DNA of 64,000 nt, from the NCBI GenBank assembly GCA_900556875.1, contig USQQ01000009.1, positions 1-64,000 of the forward strand, written 5' to 3'. Both the position numbers and the translations under genes were made by a program. This document shows positions 1 through 8,512 of the stretch, piece after piece. The notes under the pieces were generated by a model. That model was not told where the DNA came from, did no database searches, and was given only the letters and a program-made list of their open reading frames with translations. The stretch's first letter is position 1. Every line of letters begins with the position of its first letter. Origin of the DNA: an uncultured Collinsella sp. GTDB lineage: Bacteria > Actinomycetota > Coriobacteriia > Coriobacteriales > Coriobacteriaceae.

Positions 1-336
1 GGCGTCGTAGTTGTCCAGATTGCCAAAAGCGAGCGTCTGGATCTTGCGATACTCGGCCTCGCGCAGGTTAGCGCCCAGCCCCGAGGCGACGCGAGCAGAC
101 GTGCGTGCATAGCCCAAGCCAAGTACCAGCGAACATGCGGCACATACCAACATATACGTGCCCCGCAACAGCATGTAGTTGATGTCGCCCGCGGGCACGC
201 CCACATCGATGATATTTGCCATGATGACCGGGATAAACAGCTCGAGCGCCGTCTCGGCAGTCACAAAGAGCACGCCGAGCATGGCATCGCGGCGGTATGC
301 CCCCAGATAGGAAAACAAAATCTTGAGATTGCGCAC
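1..336 (-). CDS. ABC transporter, membrane/ATPase half (N-terminal part only)
   Basis: The first 112 codons of a gene that leaves the window at base 1. Reading from a GTG at 336, with GGGGAT about 9 nt upstream and an in-frame TGA just before it, the protein starts VRNLKILFSYLGAYRRDA and continues into two hydrophobic stretches (residues about 15-35 and 50-75). The text around LFIPVIMANIIDVGVPAGDI is typical of the first membrane helices of MsbA/multidrug-type ABC exporters. The nucleotide-binding domain lies outside the window, so substrate and partner are unknown. It is read away from the MATE gene; the two may share the 337-595 promoter region. Confidence 0.75.
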   Translation of the reverse strand, partial: MRNLKILFSYLGAYRRDAMLGVLFVTAETALELFIPVIMANIIDVGVPAGDINYMLLRGTYMLVCAACSLVLGLGYARTSARVASGLGANLREAEYRKIQTLAFGNLDNYDA

Positions 337-595
337 ACAGGTTCATCCCCCATCAAACGTTGTTCGCAAACCCACGTATTATGGCGCGCCGTGCGGCGGT
401 GTCAAGTGTTCCGAAATCGATTTCTGCAAGGCTAGTGCAGGCGCCATGCTCACAGGGCGCACGTCCGTATTCAATTAGAAATGAACGCGAGCGTGACTTT
501 TTCGCCCCGCTGCCAACACAAACCTTGACTCTACAATCGTTATAGGGTTTTCACTACACTGGTACGTAAACAAACCCAGCCAGAAAGCCCCACCT

Positions 596-1942
596 ATGGA
601 ACACGACCTCACACGCGGCAATGTCCTCAAGACCATCGCGGTCTTTGCCCTGCCCTATATGCTCTCGTACTTTTTGCAGATGCTCTACGGCATGGCCGAC
701 CTGTACATGATGGGACAGTTTAGCGGCGCCGCCGGCATCACCGCCGTGGGCAACGGCGCGCAGACGCTCTATATCATTACCGTGACGCTCGTGGGCCTGG
801 CCATGGGGACGACGGTCATCGTCGGCCACGCCGTGGGCTCGCGCCGCTTCGATCGCGCCGAAACCGCTATCGGCAACACCATTACGCTGTTTATGGGTGT
901 CTCGGTGGTACTGGCCGCTGCCTTGCTCGCACTGTGCCCGCAGATCGTGGCGCTCATTGGCACGCCGGCCGAAGCGGTCGAAGGCACCGCCGCCTACCTG
1001 CGCATTTGCTTTATCGGCATTCCCTTTATCGCCGCGTACAACATCCTCTCGGCCATCTTTCGCGGGCTGGGCGATTCGCGCTCGCCCATGTACGTGATCG
1101 GCGTGGCGTGCATCATCAACATCGCGCTCGATTTTCTGTTTATCGGCCACATGGGGCTCGGCCCCGTGGGCGCAGCGCTCGGCACGGTGACCGCGCAGAC
1201 GGCCAGCGTTGCCCTCGCGCTCATGTGGCTCAAGAGCCGTCGCACAAACATCCACGTTAAGCGCAGCGACCTGCGCCCCCAGCCCGAGGTGCTCGGCAGC
1301 ATTCTTAAAATCGGCGTGCCCGTGGCTGTGCAGGACGGCTGCATCCAGGTGGCGTTTATGTTTATCACCGTCATCGCCAACCACCGCGGTCTGGTCGACG
1401 CCGCCGCCGTGGGCCTGGTCGAGAAGATGATCAGCTTTTTGTTTATCGTGCCGAGTTCCATGGGCGCTACCGTCAGCGCGCTCACGGCACAAAACGCCGG
1501 CGCGGGCAAGGGCGACCGCGCGCGTCAGGTGCTCAAGGATGCCATGACCATCTCGGTGGTGTACGGCTGCCTGATTACAGCGCTGATGTGGCTGGTGGCG
1601 CCGGCGTTTATTGGCTTTTTTGCCAAGGACCCCGCGGTGGTCGCGGCCGGTACCGACTATATGCACAGTTATATTTTCGATGCAATCTTTGCCGGCATCC
1701 ACATTTGCTTTAGCGGCTTTTTCGCTGCATACGGCAAGAGCTACATCGGCTTTGCGCACAACGTGCTGGCTGTGGCACTCATTCGCGTGCCGGGCGCGTG
1801 GCTGCTGTCGAACGCCTATTCCGGCACGCTGTTCCCCATGGGTATCGCCTCGCCGTGCGGCTCGATTCTGTCGGCGGTCATCTGCGTGATTGCATTTACC
1901 GCGCTCAACCGCCGCGGGGCTTTTGACAAGCTGGTGGCGTAG
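596..1942 (+). CDS. MATE family multidrug/cation antiporter
   Basis: 448 residues, about twelve hydrophobic segments and the usual MATE length. The N-terminus (LTRGNVLKTIAVFALPYML, then YGMADLYMMGQFSGAAGI) has the early-helix pattern of DinF/NorM-like MATE proteins, repeated in the second half (AALGTVTAQTASVALAL; then LVEKMISFLFIVPSSMGATV). Members exchange Na+ or H+ for organic cations and drugs at the cytoplasmic membrane; the actual substrate cannot be read from sequence. Start ATG 596 follows CCAGAAAGCCCCACCT, a modest ribosome site. It stands alone, divergent from the ABC gene. Confidence 0.9.
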   Translation: MEHDLTRGNVLKTIAVFALPYMLSYFLQMLYGMADLYMMGQFSGAAGITAVGNGAQTLYIITVTLVGLAMGTTVIVGHAVGSRRFDRAETAIGNTITLFMGVSVVLAAALLALCPQIVALIGTPAEAVEGTAAYLRICFIGIPFIAAYNILSAIFRGLGDSRSPMYVIGVACIINIALDFLFIGHMGLGPVGAALGTVTAQTASVALALMWLKSRRTNIHVKRSDLRPQPEVLGSILKIGVPVAVQDGCIQVAFMFITVIANHRGLVDAAAVGLVEKMISFLFIVPSSMGATVSALTAQNAGAGKGDRARQVLKDAMTISVVYGCLITALMWLVAPAFIGFFAKDPAVVAAGTDYMHSYIFDAIFAGIHICFSGFFAAYGKSYIGFAHNVLAVALIRVPGAWLLSNAYSGTLFPMGIASPCGSILSAVICVIAFTALNRRGAFDKLVA

Positions 1943-1944
1943 CG

Positions 1945-2040
1945 GGGCAACGCGAGATCGCCCTGATCGACGACATCATCAGCGATGATCCGGCAACCTA
2001 CGTGACGCAGATCACGGTGCCCGTTGCCCCAACAAAGTAA
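1945..2040 (+). pseudogene. possible C-terminal remnant of a lost gene
   Basis: Directly after the MATE stop, another frame reads about 30 sensible codons (QREIALIDDIISDDPATYVT, then QITVPVAPTK and a TAA at 2038-2040) and stops right at a terminator hairpin. There is no start codon or ribosome site, and the frame has no protein-like continuation upstream. It looks like the tail of a deleted gene left in front of its terminator. I do not recognise the family; chance coding-like text is possible. Confidence 0.3.
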
Positions 2041-2077
2041 GAACCGCCCGGAAAGCGGTAAGCTCTCCGGGCGGTTC
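2041..2077. terminator. hairpin between MATE gene and ligA
   Basis: An 11-bp perfect stem (GAACCGCCCGG at 2041-2051 and its complement at 2067-2077) lies between two converging genes. On the minus strand it is followed by TTACTTTGTT, so it probably ends ligA; on the plus strand the tail is weak. Confidence 0.65.
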
Positions 2078-2098
2078 TCCTATCTGGTTATCAATGCC

Positions 2099-4327
2099 TT
2101 ACGCCTCCGGCACCTGACCAGTAGCGAGAATCTGCTCGAGTGCGTCCTCGTCCAGCACGGGCACACCCAGCTGCTCGGCCTTGGTGAGCTTGGAGCCCGC
2201 TTTGGGACCGGCGACCAGATAGCTCGTCTTCTTTGAAACACTGCCCGAAACCTTGGCGCCAAGCACCTTGAGCGCCGCGCCCGCCTCGTCGCGGGTGCGG
2301 TTGACGAGCGTGCCGGTGAGCACGAAGGTCAGACCCGCGAGTGGCTGTGCGTCGGCAAGCTCGCCTGCCACGCCAGCGTCGGCTGCGGCTTGCGCGTGCG
2401 CAGCGCCCAAATCGACCTCGAGCGACAGGCCCGCCTGGCGCAGGCGCTCCAGCACGGCGAGGTTCTCGGGCACGGCCAGGAACTGCTTGACGCTCGCCGC
2501 AATCTTGGGACCGATGCCCTCACACTCGGCGATGTCCTCTTCGCTCGCCAAGATGAGCTTGTCGATCGACAGGAATCGCTCGGCGATGACCTCGCCCACG
2601 CTCTTGCCCACATGGCGGATGCCCAGGGCAAACAGCACGCGACCGAGCGGCTGGCTCTTGGACTTATTGAGCTCGGCGATGATTTTCTCGGCCGTCTTGA
2701 GACCCACCGGGATGGGGTCGCCCTTCTTGACGCCCTTTTTGCTGTTGGAGCTGGCATAGGTGCGTCCCGTGTCCAGGCCGGCGATGTCGTCGACCGTGAG
2801 CTGGTAGAAGTCCGCGACATCGTGGATCAGGCCGGCGGCGATCATCTTGTCGACGATCTCGTCGCCCAGGCCGTCAACGTCCATGCAGCCGCGGCTCACC
2901 CAGTGAAGTAGGCGCTCCTTGAGCTGCGCGGGGCAATCGATGGAGACGCAGCGGTAGGCAACCTCGCCGTCCTCGTGGACCACGGGGCTGCCGCACACGG
3001 GGCAGACCTCGGGCATGTGCCAGTCGACCGAATCAGCCGGGCGCTTGTCGAGCACGGGACCCACGACCTCGGGAATCACGTCACCCGCCTTGTGCACGAT
3101 GATAGTGTCGCCCTCGCGCACGTTTTTGCGGCGGATCTCGTCGATGTTGTGCAGCGTGGCGCGCGCGATGGTGGAGCCGGCGACCGTCACCGGGTCGAAC
3201 TCGGCGACCGGCGTGAGCACACCGGTGCGGCCCACCTGGATGCGAATTTCGCGCAGGACGGTCTGCTTTTCCTCGGGCGGGAACTTAAAGGCAATGGCCC
3301 AGCGCGGCGCGCGGGCAGTAAAGCCCAGGTCAAGCTGCTGCTGGAAGCTGTCGACCTTTACGACCACGCCGTCGATGTCGTAGTCCAGGTCGCCGCGATG
3401 CTCAAGCGCCTGGGCACAGAACTCGTGAACCTCAGCCGGCGTGGCGCAGCGGGCCACGTTGGGGTTGACACTAAAGCCAGCGCTGCGCAGCCAGTCAAGG
3501 AACTCACGCTGGCTGTGGACGTGCAGCGGATCGGTATCGGCGATGGCATAGATAAAGGTGGCCAGGTCGCGGCGCGCCGTGACCTTGGGGTCCTTTTGGC
3601 GCAGGGATCCTGCGGCAGCGTTGCGCGGGTTGGCGAAGGGGTCGCGGCCCTCGGCATCGGCCTCTTCATTCAGACGAACAAAGCTGCCTTTGGGCATATA
3701 GACCTCGCCGCGTACTTCGATGGTACGCTCGCGGTCGGCACCCATGTGGGCGAGCGCCGGCTCGGACAGGTGCATGGGCACATCCTTGATGGTACGCACG
3801 TTGAGCGACACGTCCTCGCCCGTTGTGCCATCGCCACGTGTGGCGGCGCGCACGAAGGTTCCGTTTTGGTAGGTAAGCGCCACGCCCAGGCCGTCGATCT
3901 TAAGCTCGCAGGTATAGGTGACGCTACCGGCACCGAGCGCATCCTCGGTACGCTGGAGCCACGCGTCGAGTTCGTCCAGATCCATGGCATCGTCCATGGA
4001 ATACATGCGTGCCATATGCGTGACCGGCGTAAACTGCTCGCTCACGTAGCCGCCCACGCGCTGGGTATAGCTGTCGGGCGTCACCAAGTCGGGGTAAGTC
4101 GCCTCGATTTCCTGCAGCTCAACGAGCATTTTGTCAAAGGCGGCATCCGTGATCTCGGGCGCATCGAGCATGTAGTAGCGGTAGGCGTGGTAATCGAGCT
4201 CGTGACGCAACTCGGCCGCGCGGGCAGCCGCCTGGGCACGGGCATCGGTCGGTGCGGCGGCATCCGCGCTCGCGGGCGTTTCGGTATCGATGTCCACGCC
4301 GTCACCAAACAGGCTCGATTGCTCCAT
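2099..4327 (-). CDS. ligA: NAD+-dependent DNA ligase
   Basis: Seals nicks in replication and repair using NAD+. 742 residues from the chosen ATG at 4327, which has AAGGAG 8 nt upstream; a longer in-frame reading to 4372 has no ribosome site. Visible: the Ia and adenylation domains with the active lysine in KIDG (about residue 143), the OB fold, a four-Cys zinc finger (CPVCGSP ... CVSIDCPAQ), helix-hairpin-helix repeats (VDGLGDEIVDKMI; ECEGIGPKIAASV) and a C-terminal BRCT domain beginning near PLAGLTFVLTGTL. The helix-hairpin-helix part carries an insert rich in Ser/Lys (TYASSNSKKGVKKGDPIPVG). A single essential gene with its own terminator. Confidence 0.97.
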   Translation of the reverse strand: MEQSSLFGDGVDIDTETPASADAAAPTDARAQAAARAAELRHELDYHAYRYYMLDAPEITDAAFDKMLVELQEIEATYPDLVTPDSYTQRVGGYVSEQFTPVTHMARMYSMDDAMDLDELDAWLQRTEDALGAGSVTYTCELKIDGLGVALTYQNGTFVRAATRGDGTTGEDVSLNVRTIKDVPMHLSEPALAHMGADRERTIEVRGEVYMPKGSFVRLNEEADAEGRDPFANPRNAAAGSLRQKDPKVTARRDLATFIYAIADTDPLHVHSQREFLDWLRSAGFSVNPNVARCATPAEVHEFCAQALEHRGDLDYDIDGVVVKVDSFQQQLDLGFTARAPRWAIAFKFPPEEKQTVLREIRIQVGRTGVLTPVAEFDPVTVAGSTIARATLHNIDEIRRKNVREGDTIIVHKAGDVIPEVVGPVLDKRPADSVDWHMPEVCPVCGSPVVHEDGEVAYRCVSIDCPAQLKERLLHWVSRGCMDVDGLGDEIVDKMIAAGLIHDVADFYQLTVDDIAGLDTGRTYASSNSKKGVKKGDPIPVGLKTAEKIIAELNKSKSQPLGRVLFALGIRHVGKSVGEVIAERFLSIDKLILASEEDIAECEGIGPKIAASVKQFLAVPENLAVLERLRQAGLSLEVDLGAAHAQAAADAGVAGELADAQPLAGLTFVLTGTLVNRTRDEAGAALKVLGAKVSGSVSKKTSYLVAGPKAGSKLTKAEQLGVPVLDEDALEQILATGQVPEA

Positions 4328-4468
4328 AGCGGCACTCCTTCGCTCGATTTCAAACGGATACAAGAGTACCACCGGTCACCATGGCGCCGAATAACCCTTT
4401 CGAACCGCACCGAATCGGCAGCCGCCAGACTGGGGTGGATCGCGCGATTAAACCATGCCCTTGCCAGT

Positions 4469-4499
4469 TCTAAATGATCCGTTTTCCTCCGTCTCCAAG
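4469..4499. repeat. short palindromic repeat, TGATCC...GGGATCA
   Basis: TGATCC, then GTTTTCCTCCGTC, then GGGATCA. The middle matches the arm of a longer hairpin at 56352-56407 (TTTTCCTCCGTCCCC), so this appears to be a fragment of a dispersed repeat. It sits in the 4328-4575 gene-free stretch beside a terminator. Confidence 0.5.
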
Positions 4500-4513
4500 G
4501 GATCATCGCGAAA

Positions 4514-4549
4514 AGAGGGGCTGTCCCGCGTTGGCGGGACAGCCCCTCT
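4514..4549 (-). terminator. Rho-independent terminator of the HtrA gene
   Basis: A 16-bp perfect stem (AGAGGGGCTGTCCCGC at 4514-4529, complement at 4534-4549) with a 4-nt loop. On the minus strand it ends in TCTTTTCGC, 27 nt past the htrA stop. Confidence 0.85.
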
Positions 4550-4575
4550 GGCTTCGATATGTGCAATACGGCTCG

Positions 4576-6042
4576 TTAGAAACCCTGGCCATAGCCTTGG
4601 CCTTGACCCTGGCCCTGCTGGCCAAGCAGCTCCTCCAGATACTGACGCAGCTGCTCGTCGGTAATACCGCCGTTGCCGGTGTCAGTCGCGCTGTCGTCCT
4701 GCTGCTGGTTCTGCAGCTTCTCATCGGAGCCCAGCTCGACGGTGACCTTCTTCTCTTCCTTGCCGCGCATGAGCGTGATCTCGACCTTCTCGCCCACCTC
4801 ATGGCTGCGCAGCGCAATGATCAGGCCATCGGCGCTCGTGATCTCGTCGTCGCCCAGCTTGGTAATGACATCGCCCTCCTGGATGCCGGCCTTGGCGGCG
4901 GGACCGTCCTCGACGACGCTCGCCACGTACGCGCCGCTATCGGTGCTCAGCTTGTTGGTGCGGGCATTGAGCGCGTTGACGCTCGAAAGCGTGGCGCCCA
5001 GGTACGGATGAACCGGCGTCTTGCCGTCAATAATCTGGTCGGCAATGTTCTTGGCGTAGTTAACGGGAATGGCAAAGCCCACGCCCGAGCTGGAGCCCGA
5101 GTAGCTCTCGATGAGCGAGTTGATGCCCACCAGCTCGCCGTTGTCGTTAACGAGCGCGCCGCCGGAGTTGCCCGGGTTGATGGCGGCATCGGTCTGGATC
5201 ATGTTGGCATAGATGGTGTTACCGTTGGTAGAGCTCATGGCCGTGGAGCGATACAGCGCCGACACAATGCCCGTGGAGACAGACTGCTCGTTGCCGAAGG
5301 GCGAACCGATCGCCATGACCCACTCGCCCACGTTGAGCTTGGAGGAGTCACCGATCTCGATCGGCGTGAGCTTGGAGGCGTCGGCGTCCTTGAGCTTGAT
5401 GACGGCCAGGTCGCTCGAAGCATCGTTGCCCACGAACTCGGCCTCATAGGTGGTGCCGTCGTCCATGGTCACCACGTACTGGTCATAGCCATCGACCACG
5501 TGGTTGTTGGTGAGGATGTGGCCCTCGGTATCGAGCACCACGCCCGAGCCGACGCTGCCCGAGCTGTCCGACTCGTCGGCAGACTGCGAAAGCGAGCCAT
5601 TCTGGCTGCCGCTCGAAGTGGCGGTAATGGAAACCACGGAGGGCAACGCCTTGGCAGAAACGGCCTCGGCCAGCGTGGTGTCCTCGGAATCAATCGTAAT
5701 CTTTTGCGTCGATGAACCCGAAGCACCCGCCGTCACGGCATTCTTTCCGCCGCCAATGTTGAGCGTGCCGCTCATAATGAGCGCAATGACCAGCAGGGCG
5801 CCGCAGGCACAACCGGCAAGCGCCGTAATAAAGATCGGCAGCTTTTTGGTCTTAGTCTTGACCACTGTGTGCTTGTTTACAACCTGCTGGCTGCCCAGCG
5901 GCTTTCCGGTCTGCGTGTCGTAGGCCTGCACGTAGGGAATGTTGCTGTCGGCAGGCGTCGACTCTACCTGCACACGCGGCTGCTGTTGGGTCTCGCCGGC
6001 GTTGCCCGCATCCTGGGGACGCTGGGAATCGTTCTCGCTCAT
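4576..6042 (-). CDS. HtrA/DegP-like membrane-anchored serine protease with PDZ domain
   Basis: Surface quality-control protease. 488 residues from ATG 6042 (AAAGGA 8 nt upstream). Layout: a polar cytoplasmic N-terminus of about 67 residues, one membrane helix (about 68-92), a Ser/Thr-rich linker, a trypsin-like domain with His181 (TNNHVVDG), Asp211 (SSDLAVIKL) and Ser293 (NPGNSGGAL), a PDZ domain (about 350-450), then a Gln/Gly tail ending in QGQGQGYGQGF. All three catalytic residues are present. The long N-terminal cytoplasmic part is usual for actinobacterial and firmicute HtrA. A hairpin (6072-6095) lies just upstream of the ribosome site. Confidence 0.93.
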   Translation of the reverse strand: MSENDSQRPQDAGNAGETQQQPRVQVESTPADSNIPYVQAYDTQTGKPLGSQQVVNKHTVVKTKTKKLPIFITALAGCACGALLVIALIMSGTLNIGGGKNAVTAGASGSSTQKITIDSEDTTLAEAVSAKALPSVVSITATSSGSQNGSLSQSADESDSSGSVGSGVVLDTEGHILTNNHVVDGYDQYVVTMDDGTTYEAEFVGNDASSDLAVIKLKDADASKLTPIEIGDSSKLNVGEWVMAIGSPFGNEQSVSTGIVSALYRSTAMSSTNGNTIYANMIQTDAAINPGNSGGALVNDNGELVGINSLIESYSGSSSGVGFAIPVNYAKNIADQIIDGKTPVHPYLGATLSSVNALNARTNKLSTDSGAYVASVVEDGPAAKAGIQEGDVITKLGDDEITSADGLIIALRSHEVGEKVEITLMRGKEEKKVTVELGSDEKLQNQQQDDSATDTGNGGITDEQLRQYLEELLGQQGQGQGQGYGQGF

Positions 6043-6071
6043 AGCTGCGATCCTTTCGTCAAATAACCAAA

Positions 6072-6095
6072 GGCCCGCCAAACATGTGGCGGGCC
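6072..6095 (-). terminator. hairpin upstream of htrA
   Basis: An 8-bp perfect GC-rich stem (GGCCCGCC/GGCGGGCC) followed on the minus strand by TTTGGTTATTT. It looks like a terminator for the genes upstream (6215-8329), yet it lies only about 20 nt before the htrA ribosome site. That leaves no room for an htrA promoter between them, so htrA is either read through or the hairpin lies in its leader. Confidence 0.6.
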
Positions 6096-6214
6096 ATCAT
6101 TGTTCACGTTGAGTTGTACCCCAAGCTGGGCAGTCCCGAGCACTAGATGCCAAGATTTCAGCTTTGCTTAAGTAATGACATGCTTATAGGCCAATTCGTT
6201 TTATGCCGTCATGT

Positions 6215-6838
6215 CTATTCGATATAGCAGTCGATAGCAAAACTATATGTTGAATCGTTAATAAAGTCTGTAATCGTCGCGCCCATACCCGATCCGCACG
6301 TCCACTTATCCTTCTCCGCATCGTATGGCGTTGGCCCCCACCCCGTTTCATATGATGCTTCGCTTTCTGTGAAGTAGTTCATCACATATTTATCTTTCTG
6401 CATGAGCGCATACCAAGCGTTTGCATACATCACAAGCGGATCGGTTTGAATTATCGAATATTTTCCTGACCGAATTGCAATGCTTTGCCCATCTTCAGAA
6501 TATTCAACAACAATCTCAATCTTTGCCAACACCGGCAGTGAATCATCTGACTCCCTATGAACCGTCACCAAATTCTTAGTTGCCGCTCTTGTCAGGGACG
6601 CTGCACCGTCATTATTCCTGTTTATGCTGCCAACAGCCATTTTTCTATTTCCGGCACCCAAGACATCTTTGCTTCGCGCCGAGGACACAATAACCCCAGC
6701 CTCATTCCGAACTATCATGTCGGTCACAAGCGTCAATCGTTTTTGCGCATTCGTAAGCTGCGCAGCGTTGGCCCCTCTCGCCCCAGCAAACATAACAGCT
6801 CCTGATGCCAAGACGAATAGCTGTCTTCTGTTGATCAT
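6215..6838 (-). CDS. secreted protein of unknown function
   Basis: 207 residues; no family recognised. The N-terminus MINRRQLFVLASGAVMFAGA is a clear signal peptide, likely cut after ...GANA (residue 25). The mature part is polar and soluble-looking, with no obvious catalytic motif; one patch (AKIEVVVEYSEDGQSIAIRS, then GKYSIIQTDPLVMYANAWYA) suggests a beta-rich domain. GAGAGGA lies close to the ATG. The codons are AT-richer than those of the neighbours. Last of three genes read together with the peptidase-like gene at 7202-8329. Confidence 0.75.
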   Translation of the reverse strand: MINRRQLFVLASGAVMFAGARGANAAQLTNAQKRLTLVTDMIVRNEAGVIVSSARSKDVLGAGNRKMAVGSINRNNDGAASLTRAATKNLVTVHRESDDSLPVLAKIEIVVEYSEDGQSIAIRSGKYSIIQTDPLVMYANAWYALMQKDKYVMNYFTESEASYETGWGPTPYDAEKDKWTCGSGMGATITDFINDSTYSFAIDCYIE

Positions 6839-6858
6839 TCCTCTCGCTCCTCACCGAT

Positions 6859-7212
6859 TTAGTTAACTTTTTCCATATAGTAGGGATGCAAAGTTTCCTC
6901 TTCTAAATTGGCATCACTTGCGAAGAATAGAATCCATTTCTCTCCCGCCTTCAGCCCTGAAGCAGTTCCGGTATTAAAGTAACTACGGATATCAATCTCT
7001 TTCCGCCCTCCGCTTGACACGAGAGCCTCAAATTGTCCGTTATGAATATCCGACAGCGTCTGTACTTCAACTGAAATATGTTCGTCATCTTTTCCACCGA
7101 CGACCGAGGGGCTCGGTTGATAGGCCGCGACAACCAATATCCCAAGAAATGCGCAAAGAAGCCCCAGCGTTTTACGTATGCGCTTTCTATCATCTTCGCC
7201 GTCACTCTCCAC
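6859..7212 (-). CDS. small membrane-anchored protein of unknown function
   Basis: I place the start at GTG 7212 because AAGGGA lies 7 nt upstream; ATG 7227 is in frame but has no ribosome site, and longer readings would only run antisense-free through the preceding gene. From GTG the protein is 117 residues: a charged start (ESDGEDDRKRIRK), one membrane helix (TLGLLCAFLGILVVAAY) and an extracellular part of about 85 residues containing GLKAGEKWILFFAS. It overlaps the end of the peptidase-like gene by 11 nt, so the two are probably translated together. No family recognised. Confidence 0.65.
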   Translation of the reverse strand: MESDGEDDRKRIRKTLGLLCAFLGILVVAAYQPSPSVVGGKDDEHISVEVQTLSDIHNGQFEALVSSGGRKEIDIRSYFNTGTASGLKAGEKWILFFASDANLEEETLHPYYMEKVN

Positions 7213-8329
7213 AATACGTCCCTTCATGCGATATATAAATCGTTGTGTCATATGGAAGAAAACGCAGCTGATTGAACCAACCATCCCAGACAACAAGCAT
7301 ATATTTCTTATCATTTGAATATGTATTATGCATAGCAACATATCCCGCAACAGCCATCGCATGAGCGTCATGGCTTGAACTGAGAGTCCCAGAAAAGATA
7401 CTGAGATTTCCAGAATCTGCAGTTGCCCTGAAAGAATCCCAAGATGGATACCAGGCAAATGATGTCTCAAGCCTTTTCCCGCGCCTAGCACAGAACTCCT
7501 TAATAGCCGGGGCAGCATTTGGAGATGGAGTCTCTCCTTGGGTAAAGTAAAGGCCCGTAGCTTGATCGAATGACTTATTTGGTTTGCCGGATGTTCCCGA
7601 TAACTGCCAAAGCTCATGATATAAGTCTGGCAATTTGAGCCGGTTTAGCGTTACATAATGGCTGCTTACCGCAAACATCGCAGACACATCGCAAGCATAG
7701 GTCCCCGTTTCTTTAATAACCTCTGATTGTGTAGGCGTTATCATCCCTGAAATAGTTTTACTTGCGTCAATGACATATCCTTGTTTATACAGGTCTTTGG
7801 GCAATACGAAAACATCCTCGAACCTGCCTGGAGATCCGCTGCGGCTATTTCCCACAGAAAACACCGCTGTTGACCGGCATCCCTTCTCATCTAAAACAAC
7901 GTTATTATCCAGATCTGCAATACCAAAAGACAGCTCGTCAAATTTCAAAGCAACGATGTCATCTTGGGATGCGAGAAGGGCTATTTCATCGCTTGTATTC
8001 TCAATGGGCATAGGGGCGTTCGGAGCCAAGCAGTATTCGCTGATCCACCAAGATCGCTCTGAATCAAATACGACGTAGCCATAGTTAACGTCATCCCACT
8101 TCGCGCGAACGATATACCCGATTGATTCCCCATCGGAATTCACCATTTTTACTGGGTCACAAGCGGTCACCGGCTCATCCGATACGTCATCAAAGAAAGC
8201 TTGCGCTTGCTCCACAGCTATTTGCGGTGTGACACGAACCAAGTCGTCGTCTCCAAAAACCAACCTTGGAGACATCAGGGCGGCAAGCAATACTATGAAT
8301 CCGACAATCACCTTTCTCGAATAACGCAT
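7202..8329 (-). CDS. secreted papain-fold cysteine peptidase-like protein
   Basis: 375 residues from ATG 8329, which has GGAGGA 5 nt upstream; an ATG 12 nt earlier lacks a site. A signal peptide (MRYSRKVIVGFIVLLAALMS, cut near VFG) precedes an N-terminal region of about 150 residues that could be a propeptide. The C-terminal half has the order expected of a C39/C10-like papain fold: Cys213 in GTYACDVSAMFAV, His323 in SSHDAHAMAVAGY and Asp349 in VVWDGWFNQ. The triad is my reading and not proven. It heads an AT-richer three-gene unit (8329 to 6215) unlike its surroundings. Confidence 0.65.
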   Translation of the reverse strand: MRYSRKVIVGFIVLLAALMSPRLVFGDDDLVRVTPQIAVEQAQAFFDDVSDEPVTACDPVKMVNSDGESIGYIVRAKWDDVNYGYVVFDSERSWWISEYCLAPNAPMPIENTSDEIALLASQDDIVALKFDELSFGIADLDNNVVLDEKGCRSTAVFSVGNSRSGSPGRFEDVFVLPKDLYKQGYVIDASKTISGMITPTQSEVIKETGTYACDVSAMFAVSSHYVTLNRLKLPDLYHELWQLSGTSGKPNKSFDQATGLYFTQGETPSPNAAPAIKEFCARRGKRLETSFAWYPSWDSFRATADSGNLSIFSGTLSSSHDAHAMAVAGYVAMHNTYSNDKKYMLVVWDGWFNQLRFLPYDTTIYISHEGTYCGE

Positions 8330-8465
8330 TTCTTCCTCCATCCGTGCAGTAGGGAGATACGGTAACTAAATGATATTCGTGAGATAGTGCTATACGTTTG
8401 ATATTGTTTTTACTGACACACTTTAAATCGGTGAAAGGTCTTCTTTTTCGCCCTAAACGAGAAAA

Positions 8466-8491
8466 GGGTACTGGAGAAATCTCCGGTACCC
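8466..8491 (-). terminator. terminator of the GlnR-like regulator gene
   Basis: Stem GGGTAC-GGAG/CTCC-GTACCC with a 4-nt loop and one mismatch. The minus strand continues with TTTTC, 22 nt past the stop at 8513. Confidence 0.75.
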
Positions 8492-8512
8492 TCACATTCC
8501 TCTATTTACTTG

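Noticed and set aside
554..1759. 401-codon open frame opposite the MATE gene
   Set aside because: It is an antisense shadow of a GC-rich gene: His/Ala/Asp-rich low-complexity text, no family signature, while the plus strand encodes a full MATE protein.
7227..7617. Long N-terminal extension of the small membrane protein gene
   Set aside because: It lies fully inside the peptidase-like gene in another frame, has no ribosome site, and the GTG at 7212 has one.
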